DNA of 64,000 bases from Oryzias latipes. Taxonomy: Eukaryota > Chordata > Actinopteri > Beloniformes > Adrianichthyidae. Below the pieces are notes generated by a model. It did not search any database and had not been told where the DNA came from. It saw nothing but the letters and a program-made list of their open reading frames with translations. A program made the position numbers and the translations under genes. This document shows, piece by piece, positions 26,201 to 38,100 of the stretch. The stretch covers positions 10,381,983-10,445,982 of the forward strand of contig NC_019859.2 in the NCBI RefSeq assembly GCF_002234675.1, read 5' to 3'. Every line of letters begins with the position of its first letter. Position 1 is the stretch's first letter.

Positions 26201-29200
26201 GCCAGCTTGAAGAAAAACGAAGAGAAAAAATGCTAAAAATGTTCTGTTAATGTTTGCTTGTTTGACAACTTATTTTTTAAAGTGAAAGATTTAACAGGGA
26301 TGTGAGAATATTACACAAGAATTATAACTCGCCCTTAAAGTGAGTCCTTGTATTTTAAAGAAAATGTGTAGAAGTAGCTGTGATTGTGTTTGTTTATCAG
26401 CATAGTCATCTATATGAACCTGCTGACTGGGATGTGGCAGTTTGATCATTACACCCTCTCTTCCTAGCTTATCACATTAGCAAACTTCCCCTTTTAAAAT
26501 GGTTCATATAATTTAATCCAGCATTAATGTGGAGTAATTCTTCAAATCAAGTGTCATATTTTTAAGAAAAATCCTTTAAGATGCACTCCAATCATCTTTT
26601 GTTCTATTTTCAAACCGTTCCCTGTGGTCTATTACTTATGATTATGATGTTTTCAATCAAATAAACTATAGTTTTCTATGACATAGTATCTGCAGAGCGG
26701 CAGTAGTTCATCTAAAAATTCCCCTCTGAGGCTGTCGGCGTGTAGCAACCTCTCCTCTGTTTATACACATTCCCGCTAGCTTACAGCCAAAAGCTGCACG
26801 ATGTGAGGAAAACTCTGAGCATTATTAGTGATCAGAATTGCGATGCATGAACAAATAGCAAAACAACCAAAAACAGAATTTCCATTTCACTGCAACAGTT
26901 TCATTTAAATAAGAGTCAACATAACTTAAATTGTACTCTAAATGACCCTAGTCTACATAGGAGGCGAACATCTAAAATAACAGGGCTCCATCTGATTGGT
27001 CAATGATGGAAAGGAGTCCATCTGATTGGTCAAATGCATAAAGAGATTTATTTGATTCGTTAAATAAGATTGTTCCAGCAAATTAAAGTTAACCATTTAC
27101 TGCAATTTTCGCTGACTTTTGCAATATGCGAATTGCACAGCTTGATATCGTGACGACAAATGTTTGATTTATTGTGCAGGCCTATTACACCCCCAATCTA
27201 TCATTGCAACAAAAATTACTAGCAATATCGGAGCTACCCAGCTGTACAGTTTTGAGTCAGATGCCAGCTCAGACGGGGAAAATGAAGACGTACGTTGATC
27301 TATTTGTCTGCAAGTGGAAGCACCAGAATGAAGCGGAGCATGAGGCTTGTTATCCACCGACTGTAGCGTTTTTCATCTGCTCCTGATTCACAATAATTTG
27401 AAAAAAGAAAAACTCAGAAATGCTATTTTATATATGTCCTCCATCATGAGAAAAATACATATTAGAAACACTAAAAATTTTCACCTTAGTGGGTCTTTCA
27501 TGATAATTATCTGATCTCCACAGGTACGACCCAGAGAGGGACCAGTGGCAGCTGGTGGCCCCCATGTTAACGCGACGGATCGGCGTGGGCGTCACCGTCA
27601 TGAACAGGCTCCTTTACGCCGTGGGGGGGTTCGATGGAGCAAACCGGCTGAGCTCCTGTGAGTGCTACAACCCTGACAGGGATGAGTGGAGAACCATGGC
27701 CTCCATGAACACTGTGCGGTCCGGAGCCGGTAAGGAAGAAACCACAAAATCAGAGGAAAATGTTAGAACATCCACAGAATCAGCGATGTTACTCATTTCA
27801 TTCACAAACAGGCTGCTTGTAAAAGAAGGGTCCTGCTGAAGCAGTGTGTGGTTTTACAGTTCCTTTCTTCTTTCACCTTTTCTTTTTTTTTTAAGATGTT
27901 CTGTCCCTTCTAGGAAGACGTCTGCAAACATTAATTCAAATAGGTGTCGTCCTTCATGCTAGTGTTAAGGTTTCTTATAACCGTAGCAGGCTTGACCCTC
28001 CTTTACTTTTAGAAGCTCGTGCATGTGCTTCTGATGGACTGATTACATTGCATCTGAATATGTGCAGATTATGCCGCTACTGTTCAGTGCTGGGCAGTCC
28101 AAACCTGCTGCTGCTGCTGATCGCCGGGGTCGGCTGTGTTTTACCAACACACAGCTGCAGGGAAAGGACTGGAGCTGAACAGTTTAGTTTGTACTTTTAC
28201 ACATGTGACAAAGACTAATACTTCAATACTTCTTCAATTTTTGTAGGAAAAAGAGCCTTTCAGACGTTGGGGTTTGTTTTTTGTCAAAAACATGTACTTT
28301 GTTTTTATATTTAGCTATATTTATGCTGCTTATTTAATCTATCAGATAAAAATGCTAAGAAAGTCGCACACCTGAACCATTGAGATTAATGTGAAACGGC
28401 CCGTCATTGACATAAAGACTAACTTAAGATATCTTCAAGAATAAACTGTACTCGTTTATCTAAAAAAGCAGTCATAACAGAGACATTTCTCTGAGAAACG
28501 AGTTGGTATTTCACTGTTTGGGTGTAAAAGAACATGTGCTGCGTTCAAACTTTCCATCCACAAAGTCAGCAGAAAAGTTGAGTGACCTTTGTCCCGTTTC
28601 AGGCGTGTGCGCTCTGGACACCCACATCTACGTGTTGGGAGGGTATGACGGAACCAACCAGCTGAACACGGTGGAGCGCTACGACGTGGAGACGGACGCC
28701 TGGAGCTTTGTCGCCTCCATGAGGCACAGGCGCAGTGCTTTGGGGGTCACTGCGTTATGTGGACGCATCTTCGTCTTAGGTGAGTCAATTTTCCCCAAGC
28801 TGTCACACATTTAACAAAAAGATGTTTAACTTTGAAAACTTATGATGGGAAGAGCAATTTTTGAACCGTTTATATTCTCACGGACAAAAACAAAAATTCG
28901 AATGGATTTTATTGTAAACCATACATTTTGAACATTGCCCTTGCAGGAGGTTATGACGGCAGCACTTTCCTGGACAGCGTGGAGTGCTATGACCCAAAAG
29001 AGGACACCTGGATGGAGGTCACTCACATGACATCAGGGCGGAGTGGCGTGGGCGTGGCCGTTACCATGGAGCCCTGCCCAAAGGGTCTCTCGAAAAGCCA
29101 GAAGTGTGAAAATGACCCGTCGGCGGATCCATCTGCTGGCTGCGATAGGCCACACTGTCAGTTCTCGAATGGACCCTTCGGAAAAGACGCCTCATTCTGA
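23225..29200 (+). CDS. keap1b: Kelch-like ECH-associated protein 1 (fish Keap1b type)
   Basis: Cytoplasmic Cul3 ubiquitin-ligase adaptor that holds and degrades Nrf2 and is switched off by electrophiles. Six coding exons with GT-AG borders and matching phases: 23225-23530, 23809-24054, 24804-25480, 27524-27729, 28603-28779 and 28947-29200, giving 621 residues (human 624, with 29 more at the N-terminus). Order: BTB (about 35-150), BACK/intervening region (about 151-290), six Kelch blades (about 295-580). Cys122 matches human Cys151, and Cys197 and Cys244 match human 226 and 273. The human Cys288 position is lost in a three-residue-shorter loop ([11 protein letters not shown]), and Cys257 is replaced by His228. 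Known zebrafish work assigns a Cys273-only pattern to Keap1b. Kelch pocket loops [25 protein letters not shown] and SGRSGVG are intact. The tail after MEPC is 41 residues versus 11 in human. Confidence 0.93.
26576..27500 (+). mobile_element. Repeat family A, copy A3 inside keap1b intron 3
   Basis: The left end has TTAA plus GATGCACTCC. The right end, TTAGTGGGTCTTTCA, is a worn GAGTGGGTCT-TTAA end. The middle keeps the family peptide in decayed form ([20 protein letters not shown]). The right end lies only 23 bases before keap1b exon 4 (27524). A hAT-like MITE (26790-27182) is nested inside. Confidence 0.6.
26790..27182. mobile_element. Nested hAT-type MITE
   Basis: The left end AGCTGCACGAT and right end ATTGTGCAGGC are inverted relative to each other and resemble the abundant fish hAT MITE with GCTGCACGAT ends. 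Inside, the 16-base string TCCATCTGATTGGTCA occurs twice at 26988-27035, each copy with a reverse CCAAT box. The neighbouring repeat-A sequence resumes after the insertion. Confidence 0.5.
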
Positions 29201-30821
29201 GCCGCGGTTCCGATCACGAGAACCCTAAAAATAGAATGAAAACACAGACGGATGAGGACACAAATCCTGACTGATTGTAGAGAGGAAAATGAAACGCACA
29301 TAGAAAAAGTCATTAGTATTATCAGTGCAGCGATGATTCTGGTTTTAACTAAAGCCATCTGCACTGAATTCTGTAAACCAAGTATGATCCGCACAAGTCC
29401 ATTTTTCCAATTGTGATTCATTAGTCTATGGTTGAAGATGATGGAGCTCTGCGCATCTGTTCTCTCTGCTGTGGAAAAACTGCAAACTGAGGTTCCTGTA
29501 GGCTCAAAGAGTCGTTTTCACGAGATGGAAGAGAGAACCACCTCCTTATGGGAACAGAACATGGTCCTTTTCATAGGTAGACGAGTCTAAAGTGCCATTG
29601 TAGAGCCTGCGGGCCATTCCCCTATCAGTATAGTGTCGAGACACTCCCCAGGTTTGGTCCAGTTCATCCAGTTGTTGAAGACAAAGCTCCACACAAGACC
29701 ATTTTTGTAAATATTTCTATCAGAAAAAGTAGATTTTCCTTCAAGTCCCTAAATTTTCATGAATCTTTGTATGATTAGGTAGTAGAAGACGTGACAACTT
29801 TTAGGGTCTCCATGTTGAACATCAAGTTCAAACAACCATTTTTTTCCTTTCTGTTCTGCTCAATTAATGCAAAAACCTCTGGAAATAAGCGAAATGGTCA
29901 CAATTAATAACAATGTTAGAACTTTGAGGTCACCAGTACCAACATCCTTTATGAAGAGAAGACAAATAAGGAAATCTCTGTGAAGTGACCATTTAGAGGT
30001 TTTCCACAGTAAGCCGGTTTTTCTTTTTTGTTCAGAAGAAATGGTTTATGTCCCCAGGAAGAAGAAAAAAATAGTCAACATTTACATTTTGAACGGAGCC
30101 CATTGTCTTATATTGAGTGTCAAAGACAGAATAGGTTAGCATCACCTTAGCAGCAAACATGTTGAGTAAAACTGCAGAAGAATTTTAGAAAGGAACAGTT
30201 TAGTGGTGTGCAGATCCCAAAAAAAACAAAAAGTTTAGGTTGCAGTTGAAGCAAACTGCCATCAGCATCCCACCGATTGTGTTTGTGTGAACAAAATGAC
30301 ACAACCTGGAGTCATTTTGGTTTCAACGTCTTAGAGACCTTAGAAAATGTAGAAGTGAGCATGGTTGTGCGTTAGTGTTCAAATATTGTATACTAATGAC
30401 AAAACCTTGCTGAAATGAGTGTATTTGTAACAGCAATTAAAGCTACAAACATGTTTTTAAAGACAGATGTTGTACATTCATTCATAATCTGAAAAGTCTT
30501 GTACAGAATTCCAGAGTTCATTCTTTAATTTATTTGTTGAGACGCGGTGATTTTCCAGTGGCTTTAAACTGACATCTGCTTTGTAACTACACACTCCTTG
30601 TGTAGCCTTTTCTAATAACTAGTTTGCATTGTGACTAAGTGGAAATCCTGTTGATGCTAATTTCTGATGTTTGATTAAAAAAAAAAAAACTTCACTCTGA
30701 GTTTTTTTCTGTCTTTAGTTGGAATTAAAATGGAAAAAAAGTCTTTCTCAATGTTTTTTTTCCTACAAATGACTGTAATTGTATTTATTTCAAAATGTGT
30801 ATATTTGATGCAATACCATCA
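29201..30821 (+). other. keap1b: keap1b 3' UTR and downstream flank
   Basis: No ORF of note. ATTAAA at 30436-30441 is a possible polyadenylation signal. From about 29690 on, this DNA is also present at 42930 onward as the start of the second tandem unit. Confidence 0.45.
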
Positions 30822-30825
30822 TTAA

Positions 30826-31010
30826 CCCTTGTGCCATCTTAGATGACCCCACCCTTGCATTGACATGTTCTTCCTACCATGATAAAGGTGGAAAGATTTC
30901 ATGTAATCCATGATCACAAATCATTGAAGAAAACAGGTTCAGTGCACTGTCTAGTGGGTCTAGATGACCCAAATCCCAACGTTAAAGTGCCTAGGATGGC
31001 CCAAGGGTTA
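30826..31010 (+). mobile_element. TTAA-flanked MITE (family B), copy 1
   Basis: Left TTAA at 30822-30825, then CCCTTGTGCCATCTTAGATG. The right end reads CCAAGGGTTA. The family, about 205 bp, has inverted ends CCCTTGTGCTATC; other copies are at 31454, 31487 (reverse) and 44577. TTAA targets suggest a piggyBac-type MITE. Confidence 0.7.
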
Positions 31011-31449
31011 CGTTTGTTGATGACACCACAGTGGTGGGGCTTATCTCTGGAAATGAGTCTGCTTACTGGGACGAGGTGGAGCGGCTTTGTGTCTGGTGTG
31101 GAAAAAACAATCTGATTCTCAACACAACAAAGACAGAGGAACTGGTGGTGGACTACAGGAGGAACAAAACAGACATTCAGCCACTGCAAGTGTCCTACCG
31201 TTGCTCAATAGAGAATATTTTAACATACTGTGTCTGTGCCTGGTTTGCCAGTAGCACAGCTGCGGCTAGGAAAGCTCTCCAGAGAGTCACCATGAGAGGC
31301 CACAGGATCATCAGCTGCCCTCTTCCTGTCCCTGGAAGAACTGTACAATTCCCGCTGCCTAAAAAAGGCTCGGAACATTCTGCAGGATCCATCACACCCT
31401 GAACGTTCTCTGTTCAAACTGCTGCCTTCGGGCAGAAGATACACGGCAA
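31011..31449 (+). mobile_element. LINE reverse-transcriptase fragment with internal deletion
   Basis: The first part reads FVDDTTVVGLISGNES..., containing the catalytic F-V-D-D of reverse transcriptase. Near 31198 the frame jumps to a later domain (ILTYCVCAWFASSTAAARKA), so a middle segment is missing. It ends with FGQKIHG and is closely flanked by family-B MITE copies. CR1/L2/Rex1-like by these motifs. Confidence 0.65.
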
Positions 31450-31453
31450 TTAA

Positions 31454-31691
31454 CCCTTGTGCTATCTTAGATGACCCCACCCTTAACCCTTGTGCTATCC
31501 TAGGCACTTTACCATTGGTAGTTGGGTCATCTAGACCCACTGGACAGTGCGCTGAACCTTTTTTCTTCAATGATTTGTGATCTTCACTGGTGTCCATGGA
31601 TTACATGAAATCTGTCCATCTTTATCCACCTTTGTCATGGTAGGGAGAACACATCAATGTAAGGGTGGGGTCATCTAAGATAGCACAAGGG
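31454..31691 (-). mobile_element. Family B MITE: 29-bp stub followed by a full reverse copy
   Basis: A 29-base left-end stub (31454-31482) is followed by TTAA (31483-31486). A complete reverse copy (31487-31691) follows, which starts CCCTTGTGCTATCCTAGGC and ends GATAGCACAAGGG. It appears to be a nested insertion at a TTAA, followed by loss of the rest of the older copy. Confidence 0.65.
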
Positions 31692-31760
31692 ATATGTGTG
31701 TGTGTGTGTATGTATATATTTATGTGTCTGTGTGTGTGTGTGTGTGTACGTATACATGTC
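31692..31760 (+). repeat. TG-rich microsatellite
   Basis: Alternating TG/TA tract interrupted by TATATATTTATGTG. It is absent from the second tandem unit. Confidence 0.75.
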
Positions 31761-31815
31761 ACAACCTGTAGTGACCGACAGATGGCGCTAGAATTTCATC
31801 AATTTAGTGTTGTGA

Positions 31816-32523
31816 CTTCTGCAGCCTTCAGCATTTTTCAATAAGTTCACCACCTGAAAATGGTTTGGATGTTTGCTCCAACTTTTTTGGAATTCTGTAG
31901 CTTGGTGTCACGGCTGCAGTAAATGCAGACGGTTATTTTCTCAATCCAAGCAACAGTTGATAAATATTTTCTTTTCTTAACTCCCCCTGCAAATGGTGAA
32001 ACTTTTCTTTATGGTGAGTCTCATAGTGGTGCTGACTGTTGTAGTGTTTGAGCACCTTTTGATAAGATACCAAGCATGCAGGTCTTGCATTCAACTCTGT
32101 GAACAAATAAAAATCTTTCCATTTCTCCTGAAAAGCTCAGCCCTCCACTTCAACCTTTTTTGTTTGTTTTTGACAACATCTTGGTCATTAGGGTGTCACT
32201 ATTGATCATTCTTATAGCAATGTAACAGCAGTGAGGCTCACGCGGAACCAAACTTCTGTACATCTTACTCAGACAGAGCTGTTAGGTTTCGCATTTGGCA
32301 CATGCAAAGATATGCTGTTTAACCTGTTTTGCCTTTCCTTAGCTCCCCCTAGTGGCGGATTTGCACATTTCGGTTATTTCTTTGAAAAGAAAATCACAAC
32401 TCGCCCCAGGAATGGACTAGAAACGTGTTTTTTTTATCCTTTTAATTTTTACTCTTCATGACTGGGCCAGATTGAACCGTCTGGCGGGCATACAGCCCGT
32501 GGGCCGTATGTTTGACACCCCTG
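31816..32523. mobile_element. hAT-derived insertion in unit 1
   Basis: Unit 2 reads from TTAGTGTTG directly to the GTATAGAAATTAAAGG block near 48328; unit 1 has about 700 extra bases here. The right end, GGGCCGTATGTTTGACACCC followed by CTG, is a typical hAT terminus. The matching left terminus is not evident, so it is probably 5'-truncated. Confidence 0.45.
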
Positions 32524-32869
32524 GTACAGAAATTAAAGGACCTGTTCTGGCAACTTCCTGAAAAAGAAAAATGAAGCAAAAACATGAAAGTTTTCTTTGA
32601 AAACTTCATCCTCCAATAAAATCTTAATCTTTTACGGATTACTGCCTTTGGTATTTCAATTAAAAATAGAATTCATTACAAACATTTAATTGATAATGAC
32701 TTCATTTGAGTAACATTTTAATATCCTTTTTTTAAGTATGAGCATCAGTGTTTTAATAAAAATAATAATAAAAACTGTTCAATCGTGGATCTGAATGGCT
32801 TCATCATAGACTGCTGAGAAAGAGTTCCTTCGATTTAAAGTGGGAGTGATCTGAAATTCACATCCGCAT

Positions 32870-33011
32870 GTTTGGACTCACTTTTTTTTCCTTCACTCCG
32901 GTGATTTCCTCTGAGGAGACGAAGCTGCCCTGCCTGAGTGACTGACTGACTATCTGACTGAATGACTATCTGACTGACTGACTGACACCCGCGGTGTCTG
33001 CCCAGACGCAG
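32870..33011 (+). promoter_or_regulatory. lrrc8e: lrrc8e copy 1: putative non-coding exon 1 with TGAC repeats
   Basis: Conserved with 48660-48791. It ends in the donor ACGCAG|GTAAGC at 33012, about 2.1 kb before the first coding exon. It contains a TGAC tandem array with two TATC interruptions (about 32937-32986), longer than in copy 2. The donor and its CpG-rich flank are nearly identical in both units, as expected for a used 5' UTR exon. The transcription start is not visible. Confidence 0.5.
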
Positions 33012-33459
33012 GTAAGCGCGGAACTCACCTGACCCCCGCCGCTGTTTCCCTGTAGACGAACCTGATTCATTGATGCCTCATTAAAACGATTCGTTACAGG
33101 ACGCGTGTTACGTAGAAAAGGCTTTTTTTTAAGTCTGTCCATCCGTGTTGTTTGGAGGCTAAAAAGTGACCTGTATCTCTCTTTCTTAAAATAATCGTTT
33201 TTTAGTGACTTTGGCTTTGATAAAAAAAAATGATTTTAAAGCTTTAAACAATGGACTCCAAAGATGTTTCACGTTGTTACCTGACTTGTTATTCTACTTC
33301 ATTCAATCCTTGAAAGCAGAAACTCCTGTCACCGACCAGAGGCGCTCCTAAGTATTGTAGGAGCGGGGTGTCCACAGCCTTCTTTAAAAGGTCCACCCTT
33401 CATCCTACAGAATATAAATAAGAACAGAGGGTACCTTTTTTAAGTTAGAATTGTTTCTT

Positions 33460-35030
33460 AATTGACTCACCTGATAAAAAATAAATAAATAAGTAAAAAT
33501 ATATGGAGGGAAAAAAAGAGTAATATCAATATACTCAAAGATGCAAATTAATAACCAATTTTCTCCTACAAAATTGATATTTGTAACCAGGAAATGCTTT
33601 TTAAACTGTTTTTAAAAAAAAAAAACAGATTTCACTAAAATATTGTCCATAAGATCACACCTGTCATGACTGGCACTCTTCCAAAAAAATAGTTCAAAAC
33701 AAACCCCAAAGAAGATACTTATTAAAGCGTAACACTTAAAAGTAGTGAAACCCTTTATTTTCTTCTTTTTCTTTTTTTACTTTTCTGTGTTTTATTAACG
33801 CCAATCTTGTTTTGCAATTTTCATTTCCTACAAAATTTGAATTTTTTATTTTAATGTTTTGTTGTTTCTTTATATTTAATAGAGCTGAAAAGTATGAAAT
33901 TTCTATAATGTTTGTATTTTTATTTTTTTTATCTGTGCTGATTAAGCTCTACTATATTCACATGAGGGATGGCAGTAACAAAAAAGCAAAGATCATTACC
34001 TTGTTTCATCCAGTGCTTCATTTATTCACAATTAAATTAAATTATAAAAAACTTTACATGTTTGTACTTGTAATTTGGCTACAAATGCAATTGAATTTGA
34101 GGACATAGATGTGAAATATAAAAATTATAAAGAAATGTCAGATAGTTGAAGTAACTAATTCTATAATACTTGCCTAAAAGCAATGAAAGTCTTTTTTATT
34201 TAAAAAAAAAACAGCAGTAAATGGCCTCTAAAGTAAAATGTGTTAAATATTTATTTTTTGCCAGTTTTCACAAAATCAAATCAGCTGCTTCTCAAAGGGC
34301 ATAATTGTAGCTGAAGTTAGATTAGCTAAACCTTCAATTTCAATTATATATATATATATATATATAGCCCAATATTTACAACAATAGTCATCTCAATGGG
34401 CTTCATGCCGGTGATTGTGTAATAAACATGAATCATAAAGAACATAAGTCACATTATTCAATAGCTGATTGCTAAACTATACTAAACAGACTAAACTAAA
34501 CTTGGTATCCTTGCCCTGAGACCCTCCTTCGCGGTGAGGAATAAAAAAACGGATTCCGTAAAAAAAATAAGAAACCTCAGGGGTGTCCACATGAAGGAGG
34601 GATTGTGACTACAAACTAAAAACCACTGCTTAAGTAGATAAATGAAAATTTGAAACTTTCATAACACTCAAAACAGGGAAAGAGCATAATAACAAATTAT
34701 GGAGCAGCACAGGAGGAAGGGAAAGACAAGAATACACACAGACAAGACGAGACACAGGTGAACACAATCAGGACAGATGGGGAAAAGGTAAAACTCGAAA
34801 CCAACACAAAACAGGAAATCCTACAAAATAAAACAGAAAGTTAACTCAAAGCATCACAGAACAAAAAACAACTAGAACACAAAAGCAAAGAAACCAAAAC
34901 CGTGTCATCGTCCCCCAGGACGGACAGGCAGTGTACCAGAACTCTTGGAGAAAATTAGCTTATCTAACTCTACGAGACATATTTAAATAGTCTAGCAATC
35001 CAACCCTAACCAGTACTTCTCTGTTTTCCA
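33460..35030. other. lrrc8e copy 1 intron 1, unit-1-specific insertions
   Basis: About 1.4 kb has no counterpart in unit 2. It is AT-rich, with a TA microsatellite at 34349-34366 and an A-rich dispersed-repeat-like stretch at 34690-34900. No gene. I cannot name the element family. Confidence 0.35.
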
Positions 35031-35152
35031 GAGCAGGTTTTTTTTTAGAACGCACCCCTGGCTACCACAAACATACTGAGTAACATCTTTTGTAATGTTA
35101 ATAGATCTTATTCTTTTCTCTAATTACAGAATCCGTGTGAAGAAGGAGCACG

Positions 35153-38100
35153 ATGATCCCAGTGGCAGAACTCAAGAGCTTCTCCCAACCCAACGCACAG
35201 TTTCTGGTGCTCAAGCCGTGGTGGGATGTTTTCTCCGAGTACCTGTGCGTCACCATGCTTATGATTGGAGTCTTCGGATGCACCCTGCATGTAAGACATC
35301 TCAGACTTTCAAAAAAAAGGAATTCTAATTTTACTATGAAGAGCCTGCTATCATCTTGTTGACATTCCTGTCCTTTAGATGATGACAAAGCGATATTTGC
35401 TCCGTAATGAAGCCGTTTTTATATTTTACCTTTCAATTTAGTGCAAATTTAGACATTCAATATAAAAAGGCCTGTTAAGGTGATGCTTAATATGAGACCT
35501 GTATGTATTAAATGCAAATGTAAATCCCCTCCCCAGGCACTGTTGACCTGGGTATCGTGCAGATACATGTGACCTAAACAAACCTCATGTGGAGGACAGT
35601 TAACCATGACCTCAAAGCCTGAGGGTGGGGGGTTGGGTTACACAGTCATAGGTTAGTTAAATCTACAAAAAAAACCATAGAAGTTTTTAGAAAAATAATA
35701 CGTTTCGGTTCAGTTTGCACTTAATTCTGTTGACACCGAATCCAAAGTCCTTGACCTAAAATGCTTTAAGGAGTTTAAAAAAAAAGACATGGGGTTCATT
35801 TTGATGATCGGAACATTTTGGGAGAGATGTGTTTTTTAAAGTTAATCTATCATTATTACTATTATGATTTTAAAATGTAATTTCTAACTATTGTCCAAAT
35901 TAAGTTACTAATTCGTTGAAACATGGTTTTAAAATACATTCAGGACCATAAATATTTGGACAGAGACACAGTCTTTCTAATTTAGTTTCTGTACATTAAC
36001 ACAGTGAATTTTAAATAAAACAACTCAGATGCCATTGAAGTACAGACTTTCAGCTTTTATTCCATGGGTGGACCAAAAAGATTGCATAAAAATGTGAAAA
36101 ACCAAAGCATTTTTAAAAACAATCCCTTCATTTCATGGGCTCGTAAGTAATTGGACAATTGACTTCCATGCTATTGCATGGGCAGGTGTGCGCAATTCCC
36201 TTGTTATGTCATTATGAGTGAAGCAGATAAAAGGCCTGGAGTTGATTAGAGGACTCGTGCTTGCATTTAGAAGATTTTGCTGTGACCAGACAACATGAGG
36301 TCAAAGGAGCTCTCCATGCAGGTGAAAGGAGCCATCATTAAGCTGAGAAAACAGGAAAAAAAACATGCAAGAAATTGCTACAGTATTAGGAGTGGCAAAA
36401 TCAACAGTGTGGTACATCCTGAGACGGAAGGAAAGCACTGGTGAACTCAGCAACGCAAAAAGACCTGGACGTCCACGGAAGACAACAGTGGTGGATGATC
36501 GCAGAATCATTTCCATGGTGAAGAGGAACCTGTTCACAACAGCCAACCAAGTGAACAACACTCTCCAGGGGGGAGGCATATCAATATCCAAGTCTACCAT
36601 CAAAAGAAGACTGCATGGAAGTAGATCCAGAGGGTACACTACAAGATGCAAGCCACTCATAAGCCTCAAGAATAGGAAGGCTAGATTGGACTTTGCTAAA
36701 AAGCATCTCAAAAAGCCAGCGCAGTTCTGGAAAAACATTCTTTAGACAGATGAAACCAAAATCAACCTCTACCAAAATGATGGCAAGAGAAAAGTATGGA
36801 GAAGGCGTGGAGAGGCTCATGATCCAAAGTATACTACATCATCAGTAAAACACAGTGGAGGCAGTGTGATGGTCTGGGCATGCATGGCTGCTAGTGGCAC
36901 TGGGACACTAGTGTGTCAATAGTGTTTATTGATAACGTGACACAGGACAGAAGCAGCCCAATGAATTCTGAGGTGTTCAGAGACAGACTGTCTGCGAAGA
37001 TCCAGGTGAATGCAGCCAAACTTGCAGCGTTTCAGAATACAGATGGACAACAACCCAAAACATACAGCCAAAGCAACTCAGGAGTTTATTAAAGCAAAGA
37101 AGTGGAATATTCTTGAATGGCCTAGTCAGTCACCTGATCTTAACCCAATTGAGCAGCATTTCACTTGTTAAAGACTAAACTTCAGACAGAAAGGCCCACA
37201 AACAAACAGCAACTGAAAGCTGCTGCAGTAAAGGCCTGGCAGAGCATTCAGAAGGAGAAAACCCAGCATCTGGTGATGTCCATGAGTTCAAGACTTCAGG
37301 CTGTCATTGCCAACAAAGGGTTTTCAACCAAATATTAGTAATGACCATTTGGTTTTCAGTTATTTCATTTGTCCAATTACTTACGAGCCCATGAAATAAA
37401 GGGATTGTGGTTAAAAATGCTTTAGTTTTTCACATTTTTATGCAATCTTTTTGTTCAACCCATGGATGATAAATTAAAAATATATTCTAATGGTTTCAGG
37501 ATTCCATTGATTACTGTTTTCAAAGCCAAATCAATGCCATTAACATCAGTAGAGAATTTACCCTTCATTCCTCTCACTGTCTTTAATATTTCATTTTCAG
37601 TTACTGGGTTAAGAACGATTGAACTGGGATTTCTGTCAATTAATATTTGCACTTCCTTTTCAAATGTTCCTGGATCCGGAATTTGTTTTTCTAATTCAGG
37701 TCCCACGTTTACAAAAAAAATCATTAAATCTTTTAGCAATATCCTCCATTTGATCTATTTCTTTGTCCTTACTAATGAAGTACTTTAGATAGGTATTTCC
37801 CTTGTTACCTCTTTAGAATGGTATTAAGTATGCCCCATGTTTTTTTTTCCTCTAAAGGTTTTCCATAATATTCCTTCTTACATTTTCTTATGATCTGCGT
37901 TAATTTATTTGTGCATTTTTATGTTTAATTTCTGCCTCTTTGGGTCTCTTTTTGAAGTTGTAAGGGTATTCTTCTTTTTTTACATCCATTTTGCAATCCT
38001 TTTGTAATCCATGGACAATGGAAATACCTAATTTTTTTCTTGAATTTTTTAACTGGACAACGTTTATCATACAACAAACCAATTATCAGTAAAAAATACT

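Noticed and set aside
34690-34930. A-rich stretch with ACACAGGTGAACACAATCAG as a possible end of a larger element
   Set aside because: It looks like a dispersed fish repeat but no ends, target duplication or coding part could be seen, so no family was claimed.
36301-36738. 145-codon minus-strand ORF
   Set aside because: Antisense shadow of the Tc1 transposase.
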